A stretch of DNA of 64,000 nt from Dirofilaria immitis (taxonomy: Eukaryota; Nematoda; Chromadorea; Rhabditida; Onchocercidae). Positions 38,098-50,962 of the stretch are shown here, one piece after another. How positions within the stretch are numbered: position 1 is the first letter of the stretch; each line of letters opens with the position of its first letter. The notes beneath the pieces are model-generated. The model was not told the origin of the DNA, made no database searches, and saw only the letters and a list, made by a program, of their open reading frames with translations. The stretch lies in the NCBI GenBank assembly GCA_024305405.1, contig JAKNDB010000110.1, positions 2,418,001 through 2,482,000 on the forward strand. Direction: 5' to 3'. The position numbers and the translations under genes were made by a program.

Positions 38098-41000
38098 ACA
38101 GCAGCAACAACAACAACGACACTAAGGCATCTCTCTCGTGCGATACATATCTATTTTGTATACCATACACATACATATAAATATATGTATGTGTATGCTT
38201 GACTGTAAAGTATTTCCTTGTAGATAGCAGCAGCACAGAAGTGGACAATGGTCGAAAGAGGAAGTAGAGGATATTCGAAATGATAGATATTTTCAGTGAT
38301 TGTAATTATCCATAAAAATGGGATGATATATGAAAAGGAAAAAGTAAATAGATAAATAAACGATTGACACTCTCTCTCAATGTACATAATCTCAGTGAGC
38401 CGAAAATTGAAACATTGAATAAATGGAGTGCAAAGAGTACCTCCAGAATGACCAATAATAGGAAAGGAGAAAAGAAACGGAAAGAGTGAAATTATTCCTA
38501 AACGGAAGCTGAAAGTGTGACAATGTTTCTCGTTTGCCTTATCTTCTCCGCTTGTCATTCAATGAGCCGACGATACCTGTACGAGAGAACGATGAAGGGA
38601 TTCAGTGAGGTGAAATAATCTTGCAAGGTCAAACTGATATTGGTAATAGAGTGTTGCTGTTGCTACTACTGCTGATTTTACTACTACTATTATTACTGCT
38701 ATTACTGCTGCAGCTGCTGCTGCTACTACTACTACTACTCCTGCTCAATGATACGAAGTAGGAAGACAGGTAGAGAAAGATTTTCTCACAATATACACAG
38801 CTATATTTAAAAAGGGTCAACAACAAACCCAATGAAACGAAGATGGAAGAAGACGCTGCTAATTTGCGTTCGGTAAAGAAGGAAATTGATGTAGAAGAGA
38901 GCGATAAGAATAATAATTTACCACATGTTTCGCTACCTTCAACGTATGGTACTTATGAATGTAACGACGACGATGCATCCTCCGATCGTTGAATGGACCG
39001 AATAGGCTGCCGACGTTGATCAGGTCATCAAGTAATTTGACACCCATCATAAATGCTCATTTATAGTCATGTAAATAGCCAAACAACACACAAATTATCT
39101 CCCCTCCAAACACCAGTTAATGCCAAATGCCTGTCTGATCGTTTATGCTTATTATTCTGAAAATCAAACTTTACGCCCACACCGCCATCAACTGATTTTC
39201 TTCGCATAAATATCTAATTGTCAATCAATCTATCATTCCACATTATAGGAAATAAAAAGAGTAATGCATTATAAACCGACTTATTAGTGGGAATAAAAGA
39301 TGCACTCCTGAATTAAAATATTATTTCGGTACAGCATGCAAATCGACGATTCCCGACTCTTTCCATCAATCTCGAATTTCATAAATAGCTCTTGCACCTG
39401 CTTTCTGCGAATATAATTAATTGAAATTGCTGAATGATCAAAAAGGAAACAAATCAAATACTTGAAATTTGTATCAGTGAATTATAGATTGTTAAACTAA
39501 ACTATAAAGGAAGTAAATATTACAGCAGTTGTTGATGCGACTATGTAAATAAACCGCATGCTTCGACCTCTAACCCTCCCTCTCTCCCTATCACACTTTC
39601 GCTAATCTCCAAAATGTCTCCTATTTAACGGCCGACTTCAAAATATTGTTCAATAATAATGAATTTTCCAATACCATCTAAACCATCGATACGGGTAAAT
39701 AATCTGTAAAGTATTAAATTATGCCACGTTTTATTTATCTAATCGCTCTTAGTGTGATCTCAACAAGCTTCTTAATATACAAAATAATCTAATAACTTCA
39801 TTTGAACAAATGTTTTTTTCTCGGTGATGTGAATGTTGACATTTGATGCAATTTACAAAGCAATTATCTATTTACGAAGAATTTGCACAATTATCAAACG
39901 AAATGGACCAAGAGATAAGCATGTTTTTGAATATTTACATTTTGATGAGCAATTTTCTTGAATTTTTCATACTTACCCTTATCATTTCCGACCTATGTTT
40001 CCATAATTACTCAAGCTTTTTATCATTTAGTTTTGTATTACAAACAAGATTAGGATCTGCATATATCACTTTTCGTGCAGCAATTTAGTTCCCGAAAAAT
40101 TTTCTGAATCTTTTCAAAATGAAGAAAAGGATGTTATAAAAATTCTAAAATTTCTATTTTCTGAAAAGAAAAAATCATCATAATTTTGTAATTTTAAAAG
40201 GAATATTTGGAGAAAATAATATAACGTATTCAAGTTTGTAAATTTAAACACAATCATTCGAGCTCTTTTTGGGAATAATTAAATACATGTTAAAGCTACA
40301 TAGACCTCTTGAAGATTTTAATTTAGCGTTTCAATGTTTATTCATTACATATCCTTTTACTGCTTAATAATTAGTATAGCATTAGTGAATCCATACCTAA
40401 TGCTCATAAAACTAATCAACTTGACTATCATGAACATATGAAGTGGCATTATAAAACTCAGTATAAAGATAAGATCTCTAGAGTTTAAGATGCCCATCGA
40501 ATGATGATGACGGAGTGAAAAGTAGACGGATGGATGATTACTATGAGCTAATGATATATATATTTCGCGAAACGAAGAAACTGGCGATATATCCCTTTTC
40601 ATGAGATGACAAGCAGCATTATGTAGTTCTCGTTGAATCGATTTTGGAACTCGGATAAACCGTGTATTAGCTATATGTTTCCTAATTAAAGAGTCTCAGC
40701 TCTAACATTCATAAACGGAAGAAATAGTTTTCACTTGTAGAGCAAACAACCGCGACTAATACAATTGCTTGAATGATTGGAACAATCTCCTCGTTAGCAA
40801 TTCCAATCAGAAACTAAAAATTATTTTCTTGCATATATTTGCATTTAATGAATTTCTATTCTATGAGAATGAATTCAATTCCATGCATGGATATATAGAA
40901 ATTTTCTAGGAAAAAGAACAAATTCTGAATAATTTGACATTTCTTTGATGCTATTCAAAGCTGCATCACTTCATAATACTTTCCAAAAATTTGATAATAT

Positions 41001-44000
41001 AAATTATATTATTTTTAAAAGATGTTTGTAATGGAGCTAGAAAACAATTCAGAATGGTGAAGAAAGTCAGATCACTAACAGTCAACAAGGGATTAAAATT
41101 AAATTAACAAAAGCAAATATATCATTTCAGGGAGAGCATTACGGAATCCTTGAGATTATCGATAATGACATGATTAAGGAGATATACTGCCATATAGCAA
41201 TTTATAAACAATCCTTCTGATTCTTTAAATGAAATCTTTACACAACCACTGTCATTTTACAAATACTAACATCAGATTACTACTTTTTCATTTTTAGTAA
41301 TAAAAATAAGAATGATGTGACAAATAGTCCTGAACTTCATATAATGATTGGAAAAAATAAAATAAAATAAAGGAGCAAAGAAAAAATAGAGAAAAAGCGA
41401 AGTTTATTTTTTTGTTGGCGCACAATTTTTCGGAGAATCAAGAAAATTTATCGTTATCATAACAACGCAGTGATAATCACAAGCTTATACCAAACAAATA
41501 GCATACACCATACGAACGTAAGCAGCAGAAATACAACACAAACATTTGCTTTTCCATTAATCGAATTTTTAAAGTGATATATTTTGTTCGAAACCTTAAA
41601 ATGACATGTTTAGCAGAAAAAACGGAAAAAAGAGCAAAATCCCCGATTCAATTTATTCGCAAATATGTATAGAAAGCTATCAAAAGATCGTGAAAAGTGG
41701 AATGTCATATCTGTATGGAAAAAAAGTGGCAGAAAAAGATGATGGAATTCAAATGGTAATTAAATATGTGATACTGTAGCTGTAATCACCTAGCTGATAA
41801 AAATGACCAATCTAACAGCATTCCAGTCAATCCGAGTAAGCATGAAACATCTGTGATAATAATTATGATTATTGAATCAACGAAAAAGACGGTGTAGGAA
41901 AAGAAATTAAAAATTTGTCATAAACAAAAATTTATTGCCGGATATAACGACATGCACGAAATACGAAAATCTTTTCATCCCCTCGAACGTCAAAAAAGCT
42001 TGAATAAATGAACACTCTTGAAAATTTTCATTAATTACACATTTTAATTAATTTTATTCGGACAAAATTTCCAATAAACTGCAAAAAAATCTATTTTTAT
42101 TTCATTTAAATAATAAATGTTTAGCAATTGATTAACAAATAAAATCTGTAAGATTTTGCCATCAATAAAAACTTAAATTTGATAAAGTGCAAAATCTTTA
42201 TTATATACAGCTGATATATATGATTGTTCTATTAAATAACTGTCATAACATTAACTTTCCGATTAAATGTCATTAAAGAAATAAATCACTAAAACAGTTA
42301 TTCTTTACACATTTATGCTATGATGAAAATTGTAAGATATACAGTCCGTACAACAATTTTGAAAAAAGAATAGCCGATATGCTAGAAGCTTGTGATTAAA
42401 TACCGCCAGAGACGTAAACATACGATTAGAGAGAACTGTCATTATTGCAAGTACGGCTAGTAGTAGAAGTGATGAAAGAAGATGTTAAGATTCAAGAGGA
42501 AAGAAGAAATGGCACAAGTTTGTCGAATACAACTACAAATATCCATTATGGATGAACCGGACTGACTCCTTAAAACAAAAGAACTGCCATCCGACAAATA
42601 TTGTTGCAATCTATTTCTCGTCTAATAAATATTGCATCAAATCTATTTTCTGTCCAATAAATATTGTATCAAATTTCTTTGCTATTTATCGTAGAGAGAT
42701 TTCCTCATTATCAATATAATCAAATTATGGGAGGATAGGAAAATTCCATGGAAAATATTATTTATTTGGACCTTTCATTCATTCCTATACCAAACTTTTC
42801 TAGAAAGATATGCTATCAGAAAAGTTCAAATCTCAATTATTAAATGCATCATATTTTTTAACTGATAATAATGTACTCCTTTTCTAGATATGCCTATATA
42901 CTGGTTTGCTGAATGAAATTTGCGATACCAACCGACATGCTGTTTCATTTGATCAAAAATATCTGACAGATGTTATCAAGCCTTTTAAAATAAGTAAAAG
43001 TAAAGTTAGATTTGAACAGTCTACTAGTAAATAGTGGTACCAAAATCAGTGGTTTTCACAATTTTCAGAAAACCTGGTTCTGATCTATCGTATTCAAAAG
43101 ATTTTCGTGAAACAGATATAAATGAAGGATGTAAGGAATAAAGCCATTGTTCAAAAGATTAGATGAAGTGAGTAGTTTAAATTAATCCAAAAAGGACCCA
43201 TCTGTAGCAAGCTAAGTACATAATCCATCCATAATATGATGTACAAAAACTATTCAAAAATGGATTTTCTTTTTTTGTATATGCAAGACTCACTTTTACT
43301 CGTAACTTTTAGCGCAGCTTTGGTGAGACTACTTCCGGCTAAGTTCATTGCAGCACATACGTAATTACCTTCGTCAGCAGGTCTTACATCCGCAACAGTA
43401 AGATCACCATCAAAACTCACCTTTATTCTTCCGTCTGAAGATATGTGACCTGGGAAGAATACCTCCTGAAATCAAATCAGCAATGCCTGCTAAATCTATG
43501 AGTTTCAGAGCATCCATTGTTTCCGAATATAAATCACCTACTACAAGAAAGCAAAAACAGCAACTTCATCGGTATTATTTCACAGCAGTTCTGATAAAAT
43601 ACCGATTAACTCTATTTGAATGAAAAAACCATTAAACCTGTTGGCCTTCTCTTGACCAAAACAATGCTGGTTGTGGCTGTCCCTCTGCCTCACATCGGAA
43701 TTTTGCAGTAGAACCAGAGTCAACAAGTATATCACGAGGCGTTTTTGTAAAAGACGGCGCAGCATGAACACGTAGCAAAGCTGATGTTTCTATGCTTCCG
43801 GCTGGATTTTCGCCTGACAGATATATTCCCCGGCATCACTTGGTTGAACCCTGAAAAAAAAAAAAACAGCTTCACACTATATAAAGATGCGCTGAAATTT
43901 CTTCATAAAATTTCAAGAATATGATCAGAATGAAATGCAACTGAAGAGAATGTTACAGCCTTTCTAATAAAAATTTCACTTACTTATCAATGCGTAAGCC

Positions 44001-45841
44001 ACGATTGTCGGATGCGATATAAGCTCGACCAACTGGCATTTGTTGATTTCTTTTCTTCCACGATATTGAAGGCATCGGATCACCAGAAACACGACAGTCG
44101 AACAATACTGATGATCCCACTTCGACCGTTAAATTTTGCGGCTTTTGCTAGAATGCAATGCGTAAAGAACAGAAATTTTTATTTTTCGATGAAGAGAGAT
44201 AAAATGAATGCTTTTTAACTAATTATAGAAAATCATAAAATGCTAAAATATGCCATCCTTTCTTCAGGAAGAATACAGCAGGTGCTATGATTACTATGAT
44301 TTGAAAGAATGAATAAAATATATTTTGTATAATAGTGATTATCATTGATATTATTAACATACTAAAAATAAGGCTTTTCGTATACAGATAAACGTGCTGG
44401 ATTTGATACTCTTTCACCAACCATATTTGTTGCCACACACTGATAAAAACCAGCATCAGATCGTTGTACCTGAAGATGTAAAAGTAGGGTGAAAATTTTC
44501 TACCTTCTAATTTACTGAACGATTAGATTTTTGATTTCATTTCTTTTTCTCTCCCTCTCTCTCTCTTTTCTATTTATTTAGAAACTTTTACATATGAAAA
44601 AACAAAAGATTTTAATTCTATAGATACCTTTTCAATGACAAGATTGCCACTTGGATGTAGTATAATACCATCCTCATCCTGAGGACGTAAATCCTGCTCA
44701 TCTTTACGCCAGGAGACAACTGGTTCTGGAAAGCCACGTGGCGGAGAACATTCTAAAACTGCCCTATTGCCAATCACCGCCTGCAATAGACATGTAATAT
44801 TTTCTATTTACAGTACAATTAAAATAATCATTAGGTATCAATAATTTATTAATAAATTTGTCAAATTGGACAGCATGAAAAGTCTCAGCTGATCTTCACA
44901 TTTATGACAAACTGCAAAATACAAAAGTTATTGACATATCGTAACGAAGGTATGAGAGATTTCTAAATTTCTTTTTGTAAATTACCTGAATTGGTCTCGG
45001 TCTTATCCTGAAATCATCCCGAAGCATGGCAATTTTGAGAGATGCTTCTCTTGACCATACTTCACCAAATTTATTTTTGCAACACAATAATATGTCCCCG
45101 AATCTGCATCTTTTCCTTTACCTGAAAAGGAATCAATCAATAAATTCTGAAATAGGAAAATGATTTTTGAAAACGATCCTTCATTTCAATTAAGAAGAAA
45201 CTATTGTATTATACAATCTAGGCAAATATTTCTATCTACCTTATTCTGATAATATAATAGCAATATTGGCAACAGTATGATTAAAAAACATGAGACAGTT
45301 TAAGGTGATAAGCTTCATATCACATTCTGGTATCTGGAATACAACTTATGAAAGTAAGACACAAAGCTCACTATTAAAAAAGTAATAAACAATTCAAATA
45401 AAGTTTTTGTTACAGCACAATGAAATTTTTTCGATAGTTATTGTAATATATTTCCAGCCGTTACTGCAGCTACATGCCGAATACGGGGCAGGGGCAAACA
45501 ATCATCCCTACTCACTATTTAAACTATCGATTGAACTATTCAAAGATTCTAAATTTTCAACTCGATTTATATGAAATATATATAAGCGGTTAAATTATCA
45601 ATAATCAACATGAGAAATCAGCAAAACTTACCATTATTAACTCGAAGTAGAAATAAAGCACCGGTATGAAGTACCAAACGATGTGAATTTTTTTCTTCAT
45701 TATTTGTAATCACCGGTTCTCCATCCTTGAACCATGTAATTTGTAAATCTGGACCTTTAGCTGCACAATTTAGTGTTGCCGGTTCACCTTTTGCAACAAT
45801 TACATCGAGAGGATGTTCCGTTATTATCGGTACTCCATCTT
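28562..45841 (-). CDS. sax-3: SAX-3 / Roundabout (Robo) axon-guidance receptor, all but the signal-peptide exon
   Basis: Twenty-two exons: 45841-45632, 45121-44986, 44780-44628, 44469-44363, 44147-43984, 43850-43638, 43465-43300, 34377-34162, 33913-33831, 33663-33473, 33367-33202, 32852-32725, 32449-32198, 31756-31643, 31556-31385, 31287-31117, 30886-30549, 30315-30043, 29802-29675, 29579-29420, 29238-28988 and 28701-28562. The protein is about 1310 aa (C. elegans SAX-3 is close to 1270). Order: five Ig domains (Ig1 begins VPIITEHPLDVIV; Ig2 has VLECSPPRGFPEPVVSW), three FN3 domains (GYYIKWRAVP; LTTLRISWRPPPADGING), one TM (FIATAGVLIWITFIALITF), then the tail. The tail keeps the Robo CC1 tyrosine motif (DDPSPYATTTLVMSN), the proline-rich CC2 motif (IPPPPPNAPP) and the acidic SSEADEENSED end. 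Robo receptors bind Slit and steer growth cones and cells. Seven to eight single-base indels break the frame (see findings). The signal-peptide exon must lie above 45841. The exon at 29238 and the junction 32198/31756 are the least certain. Confidence 0.96.
35061..35980 (+). pseudogene. Coding-like + strand fragments inside the sax-3 intron, frame repeatedly broken
   Basis: After a (CT)nCAG acceptor-like site at 35041-35060, protein-like stretches follow each other in changing frames: 35061-35236 (KKITSVDAIRRSVKARQRK), about 35228-35480 (TRPSVSALYAPLHTIGI), 35555-35740 (Lys/Ser/Asn-rich) and 35727-35843 (EKGKFREDEMEFKRFVV). Base composition is less AT-rich than the flanks. There are at least four frame changes or stops in 0.9 kb. 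That is more than in the real exons of the window, so a decayed nested gene, a gene with unseen introns, or chance are all possible. No family recognised. Confidence 0.25.
37774..37953 (+). CDS. Small 59-codon ORF in the sax-3 intron, unidentified
   Basis: ATG at 37774 to TAA at 37953. The product is mixed and hydrophilic (begins MEKRWKGTKCRIKYENGN), unlike the low-complexity shadows around it. No motif, splice partner or homologue recognised. It lies between the 35-kb fragments and the 38.8-kb ORF on the same strand and may belong to one nested transcript. Confidence 0.2.
   Translation: MEKRWKGTKCRIKYENGNSYTESTITISRINEEVMTKRNDSIYHLIHQQIESKCIPRAR
38019..38119. repeat. (AGC)n/(AAC)n triplet tract
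   Basis: Imperfect CAG/AGC triplets pass into CAA/AAC triplets. Frames encode Gln, Ser/Asn or Ala/Thr runs on the + strand and Leu runs on the other. It is inside the sax-3 intron. Confidence 0.85.
38653..38745. repeat. (TGC)n/(TAC)n triplet tract, opposite orientation to the 38.0-kb tract
   Basis: TGCTGT, TACTAC and CTGCTG triplets. The AGC repeats are on the minus strand, so with the tract at 38019-38119 the two form an inverted pair about 530 bp apart. Confidence 0.8.
38843..39075 (+). CDS. Small acidic ORF in the sax-3 intron, with a likely frameshift
   Basis: ATG at 38843 opens a 49-codon ORF (begins MEEDAANLRSVKKEIDVEES) ending at TGA 38990-38992. Adding one base just before the stop continues the frame into NGPNRLPTLIRSSSNLTPI and a TAG near 39075. 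The composition is acidic then basic/Ser-rich, suggesting a nuclear or regulatory protein, but no domain is recognised. The minus-strand reading of the same bases looks like a shadow. Confidence 0.3.
42594..42683. repeat. 31-32 bp tandem repeat, nearly three copies
   Basis: Units start ACAAATATTG / ATAAATATTG and carry ATCAAAT or GCAATCT followed by a TTTCT run; starts at 42594, 42625 and 42657. Intronic to sax-3. Confidence 0.75.
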
Positions 45842-46485
45842 CTACAAACAGAAACTTTTATATCAGAAAAATTAAATTCATCCTCTTTAAAGTAATAATT
45901 TTACGCATTATTATTATATCAAAAATAAACATATGATTATTTAATAATATAAAATTTAATGAATGGAAGGAAGCATTTGATATTTACGATAATTTTGAAA
46001 AATACATTTCAAAAAAAGAAGGAAAAAGAAAAAGATAAGAAAGAATCGAAATGAGAGAAATAGAAATAAAGAAATTATCTCAAACGACTATCGGCAATTT
46101 TTATTTTACCCTTTTTTCTTTTTTAAAGTCAAATTCATTGGCAACAAGTACATTTGTTTTATAGGAAATTTGTTGTTCGTTTCTTTTACTCTCTCATATG
46201 AAAGAGCTTTTTATTGAAGTAAAAATTTAAGTATAAATTTTTAAAAAATTTTAATTTTCTTTTTATTTTATTAATTCAACTCTGAAAATGTTTGCAACGA
46301 AATGATATAGGCAGGAAGTAAGAGATAAAATTATTTTATTACCTTTTTTTTGTTCTGATCGACAGAATGTGAATGTAAATGCATAATCGTTTTAAGATGT
46401 AAAATTGAATACAATCACATTTTCGTCCAGCTAAACCAGTCTTCTTGGTACAGCAAGGTCATTGCAATCATCAGATTTTACAAAT

Positions 46486-46526
<41 letters not shown>

Positions 46527-46540
46527 TCCCCTCTCTTCTT
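46486..46540. repeat. (TC)n microsatellite
   Basis: CT/TC dinucleotides with few interruptions. Confidence 0.9.
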
Positions 46541-49500
46541 TTTTTCTATTTCTTTTAATAATATTAATAGTTTAATAAGGCTAACAATCTGTTTAAAAAC
46601 AATTAAAAATTTCCATACCAATAAATGTACTAATTATAGCATATATCTATATCAAATTCGTATTTTACATTCCTAATGATAATCAAAAAATTAGTAATGA
46701 TTAAACAAGTGATGATATCGTAGGTATTATTTTTTCGAGAAAATGCTGTTCACTAATATATGATTTAAAATCAAACTAAATAGAAATACATTATGCTGAA
46801 TGTTCGATGATAATCAGATTAATGATAATTCTTAAAATAACGTTGAAAAATATGAATTTAATAATAATAAAATTATTTTTTCATCTTACCAGGATAGTTT
46901 GAAAAAATTTTTTCTATTTTTTATAAGATTAACTTATCATATGGTCATATGCTAATAAAATAGATCAGATAATCTTTTTCTAAATTATCCATCATCCTCC
47001 TATTTGTCAGTACTGCATCATTCTAACTTTTTAAAAGTAAAAAATAAGCAGTTTTGCATTTGATTCAACAATAATTTTATATTACTTAATAAATGGGAAC
47101 GAAAAAAGCTGTACTGGAACTCTTCCAAGAAGGTATCCATTATATTATTTCGAGAAAAAAAATTTTTTCAACATTTCCCGCTGCATAACTTTTCTCCTTC
47201 ATTTTTCAATATTTTAAGCATAAAGATTAATGTGGAAAATTATTTGCTTAACTAGAGCAACTTTTTTTTCTCAAACAACTTTCTTGCTTAGGTGATTTTA
47301 GCAAATAAAACTTGTTTCATAGGTGTAAAAAGAATAGCGTAAGGAAGTTGAAGAAATGTTCAAATTTCCGCGACAGTGTAAAATTTAGTTAGTTAGAGCA
47401 ATAATTTTAGAAATGAAAATATCTTATTTGAAGTGACAAATGCTAACACTTCAGTCTTATCAATATTAAATATTACTGCTAACACGCCAGTGATTACATA
47501 TGTTCAGAATTAACTCAGTGAATTAATAATACTATTCAATATGCATTAACTACCTATGCATCAAATTCTCTATATATTGAAAGTGTTTTAACTTAATATG
47601 TCAATTTTAATTAATACATCTATCCTAAAGATAAAATATGTTGAGCTAAGAAATCGAATCTCCATATCTAATCAGCAATTTATAACGTTATCATTATACA
47701 TTAAAGTAGCTGATACTGCTAAAAAAGAATTTTGATTTCTTAATCTCTCAAATAATTTGAAAAATTTCATTAAAATGAATTATATTTTAATAAATTTATT
47801 TTGCAAAACAAAATTGATGCATACATATCTTAGAACAAGTTAGGAATGGATTAATATAAATATCTAAAATTAGTAGTGCAATTTTCAAATCAAATAAAAG
47901 TTATGGTGAAATAAGCGATAAACATATTAATATGAGACAAGTTTTTAATTCTTTCATTTTGCCTACTGTAACTAATTTTAATTCATACCTTCTCATAATA
48001 ATACCAAAACAAAATAACAAGAATTGCATCTTTCCGCTTCTATTCTAATAAAATTTTAGTAATTTCAAATTTTCAATATTTTTTTACTTTTCAAAAAAAA
48101 AATGACATTTCATTACAAACGATTACTATCTTCTTGATATTATTTCATCGTTTCATTCAATATTCTCATTCTTATCATAGTAATTCTTGTTTTTCCTCCT
48201 TTCCCTACCATCAATATTATTACAGATATTGAAGAAAATCCGAAAAAAAAAAAAAAAAAATCCAACTATAATATCATTCCATAACCTTTAGCGATTTTGC
48301 TGTAAATGGACGAAAAACAATTGATTAATCACCTTTAAAATGAGGTTATTAAAAGGAATTTATAGGATAAACCTTTTAACCTAATCGAAAATAAATCACA
48401 TGTAAATTATCCTTTAAAAAAATATGAAATGCGGCAAGAAAGATTTATAGAGGTCAACCCATCACTGATGGTAAAATCAGATAAGCAATAAATGTGACTG
48501 ATGATGATGATGATGATGAACCGATAAGCCTAACAAAATAATAATAAGGCTTATTCATTACCAATTTTTTTTTCTTTTTATCAGTGCATAAAATAATCAT
48601 TTGAACCAGATGTGCATGTCACACATATGTCAAACATGGAAAAAAGAAATAAACAAAGCAATCAATGTAAATATGCTAAAGAAATACAAAAAACAAAAAA
48701 AAACTCTTTAAAATTCTAATTTTTCCCAAATTCTGCTATGCTTGTTTATTTTATGTTTAAAACATCTTTGATCTTTGATTAATGTTTACTTTGAATAATA
48801 ACAATAACTTGCCTTATGCGAAATTATTTATTTACATATCTCTTTTTATCAAATCCATCCATCAAAAATTATTCCATATAATAATGCATAGTTTAGTTGT
48901 ATATGATTTATAAATTAGTTTATTCATATAATTATTGAAAGGTATATTTGACAAAAGCAAATGCTTCTATCCATCCATCCATTCATTCATTACATTTTAT
49001 GAATTACAGGTTTTTTTTTTTTTTTTTTTTTTTAGATGAAGTAAGTGAAGAGGCAAGAAGGGTATAAAAGTAAACGATGAAATCTTTCAATAATATTTTA
49101 TTGTGTTATAAAAGCTCTAAAGATAATTATTACTTGAAAATAGCTTGTATAAATGATGAAACAACAAACCAATCGCTTCATCGGCATTACTAATTTCCAT
49201 TGATAACAGCAGTGATAATAAAATAAGAATGGAAGCAGCGAAATACTTCGAAGTATTATAAACTGTTGTTGTTGGATGACAAAACATATTTCGTTTAGAA
49301 AATTATTTGTTAACAATGATTCTTCATTGTATTGTTGTTGATAATAAAATAAGCGAAAATTGTAGCAGCAGAAGAGGGAAAGAAAGAAAAGTAATAGATT
49401 GTTATGGATGTCCAGCTTAGTTGAACTCTTCTTCGTCTGAATTATTGCAACAGCTCGAGCTATTTAATGGTCACTTCTCGACCTATAGTTACAATTAATA

Positions 49501-49661
49501 TCTGCTACTACCAATATCATACAGAACACTCAAATAGAATTAATAAGTTACACTGTGTATAACCATTCATCAACAGCGCCAACTGCTTCCATGACTGAAC
49601 GAATTATTATTACTGATTCTGATATCTTCCATTCAATACCAATTTCTCTATCTTTTTCCGT

Positions 49662-49715
49662 TCTCTCCCTCTCTCTCTCTCTCTCTCTCTTTTCTCCCTT
49701 TCTCCCTCTCTCTCT
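49662..49715. repeat. (CT)n-rich tract
   Basis: CT dinucleotides broken by short TTT and CCC interruptions. Confidence 0.85.
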
Positions 49716-49793
49716 GGAATAATAAATAACAATGGGAGAAATTATTCGTGAAAATAATAGCGAATCCTAACGTTCGGACAGTAGCAGCAATGG

Positions 49794-49829
49794 TATTAAT
49801 AATAATAATAATAATAATACATAATAATA

Positions 49830-49869
<40 letters not shown>
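49794..49869. repeat. (AAT)n microsatellite
   Basis: AAT triplets with two interruptions (ACAT, TAG). Confidence 0.9.
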
Positions 49870-50925
49870 AGATGATTGCAAATGTATGTAATATGATATC
49901 GTATTTTCCCTTAACAGTCAAATATGTGACCCTGTCACAAGCAGCGACACTAATATAGTCACTCTTCTTGTTAACGATAATTGTTGATGGATCCCACTAA
50001 TACTTTATGTAATGTCACCTGAAATTCATCAAAATACATCCAGTATTAGATGTATTAACCATTTCACAATGGTATATAATGATAATACGATAAGTCAAGG
50101 ATGTTTGCTTTCATTGGATATAAGAGATTATCATATAAGGAATTAATGATAAACAAAGAATTAGTGAAATTTGAATGTTAATTACATGTTTGAAAAAAAT
50201 TATAATGCTTAAAATGTTATTGTAGGAAAAATAAGAAATTAATAAAACAATTTCCACGAACTATCATTTTTTTCAAATTATTATTATTTCATTGATTCAT
50301 TCGATATCATCTTTATAGCTATAGCATTGGCATATGTTTTATACTACTGATAATTTTAATTGTTCTATACTATTGATAATCCCTTATGTAATGAAACAAA
50401 CTTTTCTTTCTACATCATCGTAATCAGTAAATAATCGAAATTTTTATATTACAAAAAAAAAAAGAAAAAAAAGGAAGGAAGGCAATACTCCTTCAATTTC
50501 AATAAGTTTTAAAAATGACAGAGAAAGAAATCATAAATAAAGGCTACGGAATAGACAGACGGATGGAAGATTAAGACTTCCTCTCTTAAGATTTTCTTTT
50601 TGCTTTTTTTTTTAATCCAGCCAGTTAGTGAAGAAGTAGAAATAAAGATAAGGCTTGTTGTCATTTTAGAAAAATGGAAAAGAAAAGGGGCCGAGAGCAA
50701 AGGACGAAGAATCCGTACAACATGATATTCTCCGGAGGAGGCAGTAGCACCTGTACAATATAACAACACATACATGAATCAGCAGCTATCGGTAATGTAA
50801 TCTATTCTCGTCGCTGCTCTCATTGATATTTAATCGACAAGGTCGGAAAACGCAATTTCATCAAAATCAACCCAACAAAAATATTCAAACTCAAAATTTA
50901 AGCTCATACAATAACTATCGCCCTT

Positions 50926-50929
50926 TCTC

Positions 50930-50962
<33 letters not shown>

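Larger units (their letters stand above)
34378..43299 (-). other. 8.9-kb intron of sax-3 between Ig4 and Ig5
   Basis: The exon ending at 43300 stops one base into a codon (ACG A|GT) and the exon starting at 34377 supplies exactly the two missing bases after TTTCAG, so these exons join directly. Other sax-3 introns here are mostly 100-900 bp, so this one is about ten times longer. It contains triplet-repeat tracts, a 31-bp tandem repeat and several coding-like + strand ORFs, which are listed separately. Confidence 0.85.

Noticed and set aside
37976..38832. Minus-strand ORFs with Leu and Ser runs
   Set aside because: Encoded by the AGC/GCT triplet tracts. Flanking residues show no motif.
44012..45936. 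+ strand ORFs opposite the Ig-domain exons
   Set aside because: Antisense shadows of sax-3 exons, whose minus-strand reading is clearly Ig domains.
50509..50775. Minus-strand ORF also considered as a sax-3 signal exon
   Set aside because: The hydrophobic stretch is not followed by a donor in the right phase, and the rest is Lys/Ile-rich low complexity.
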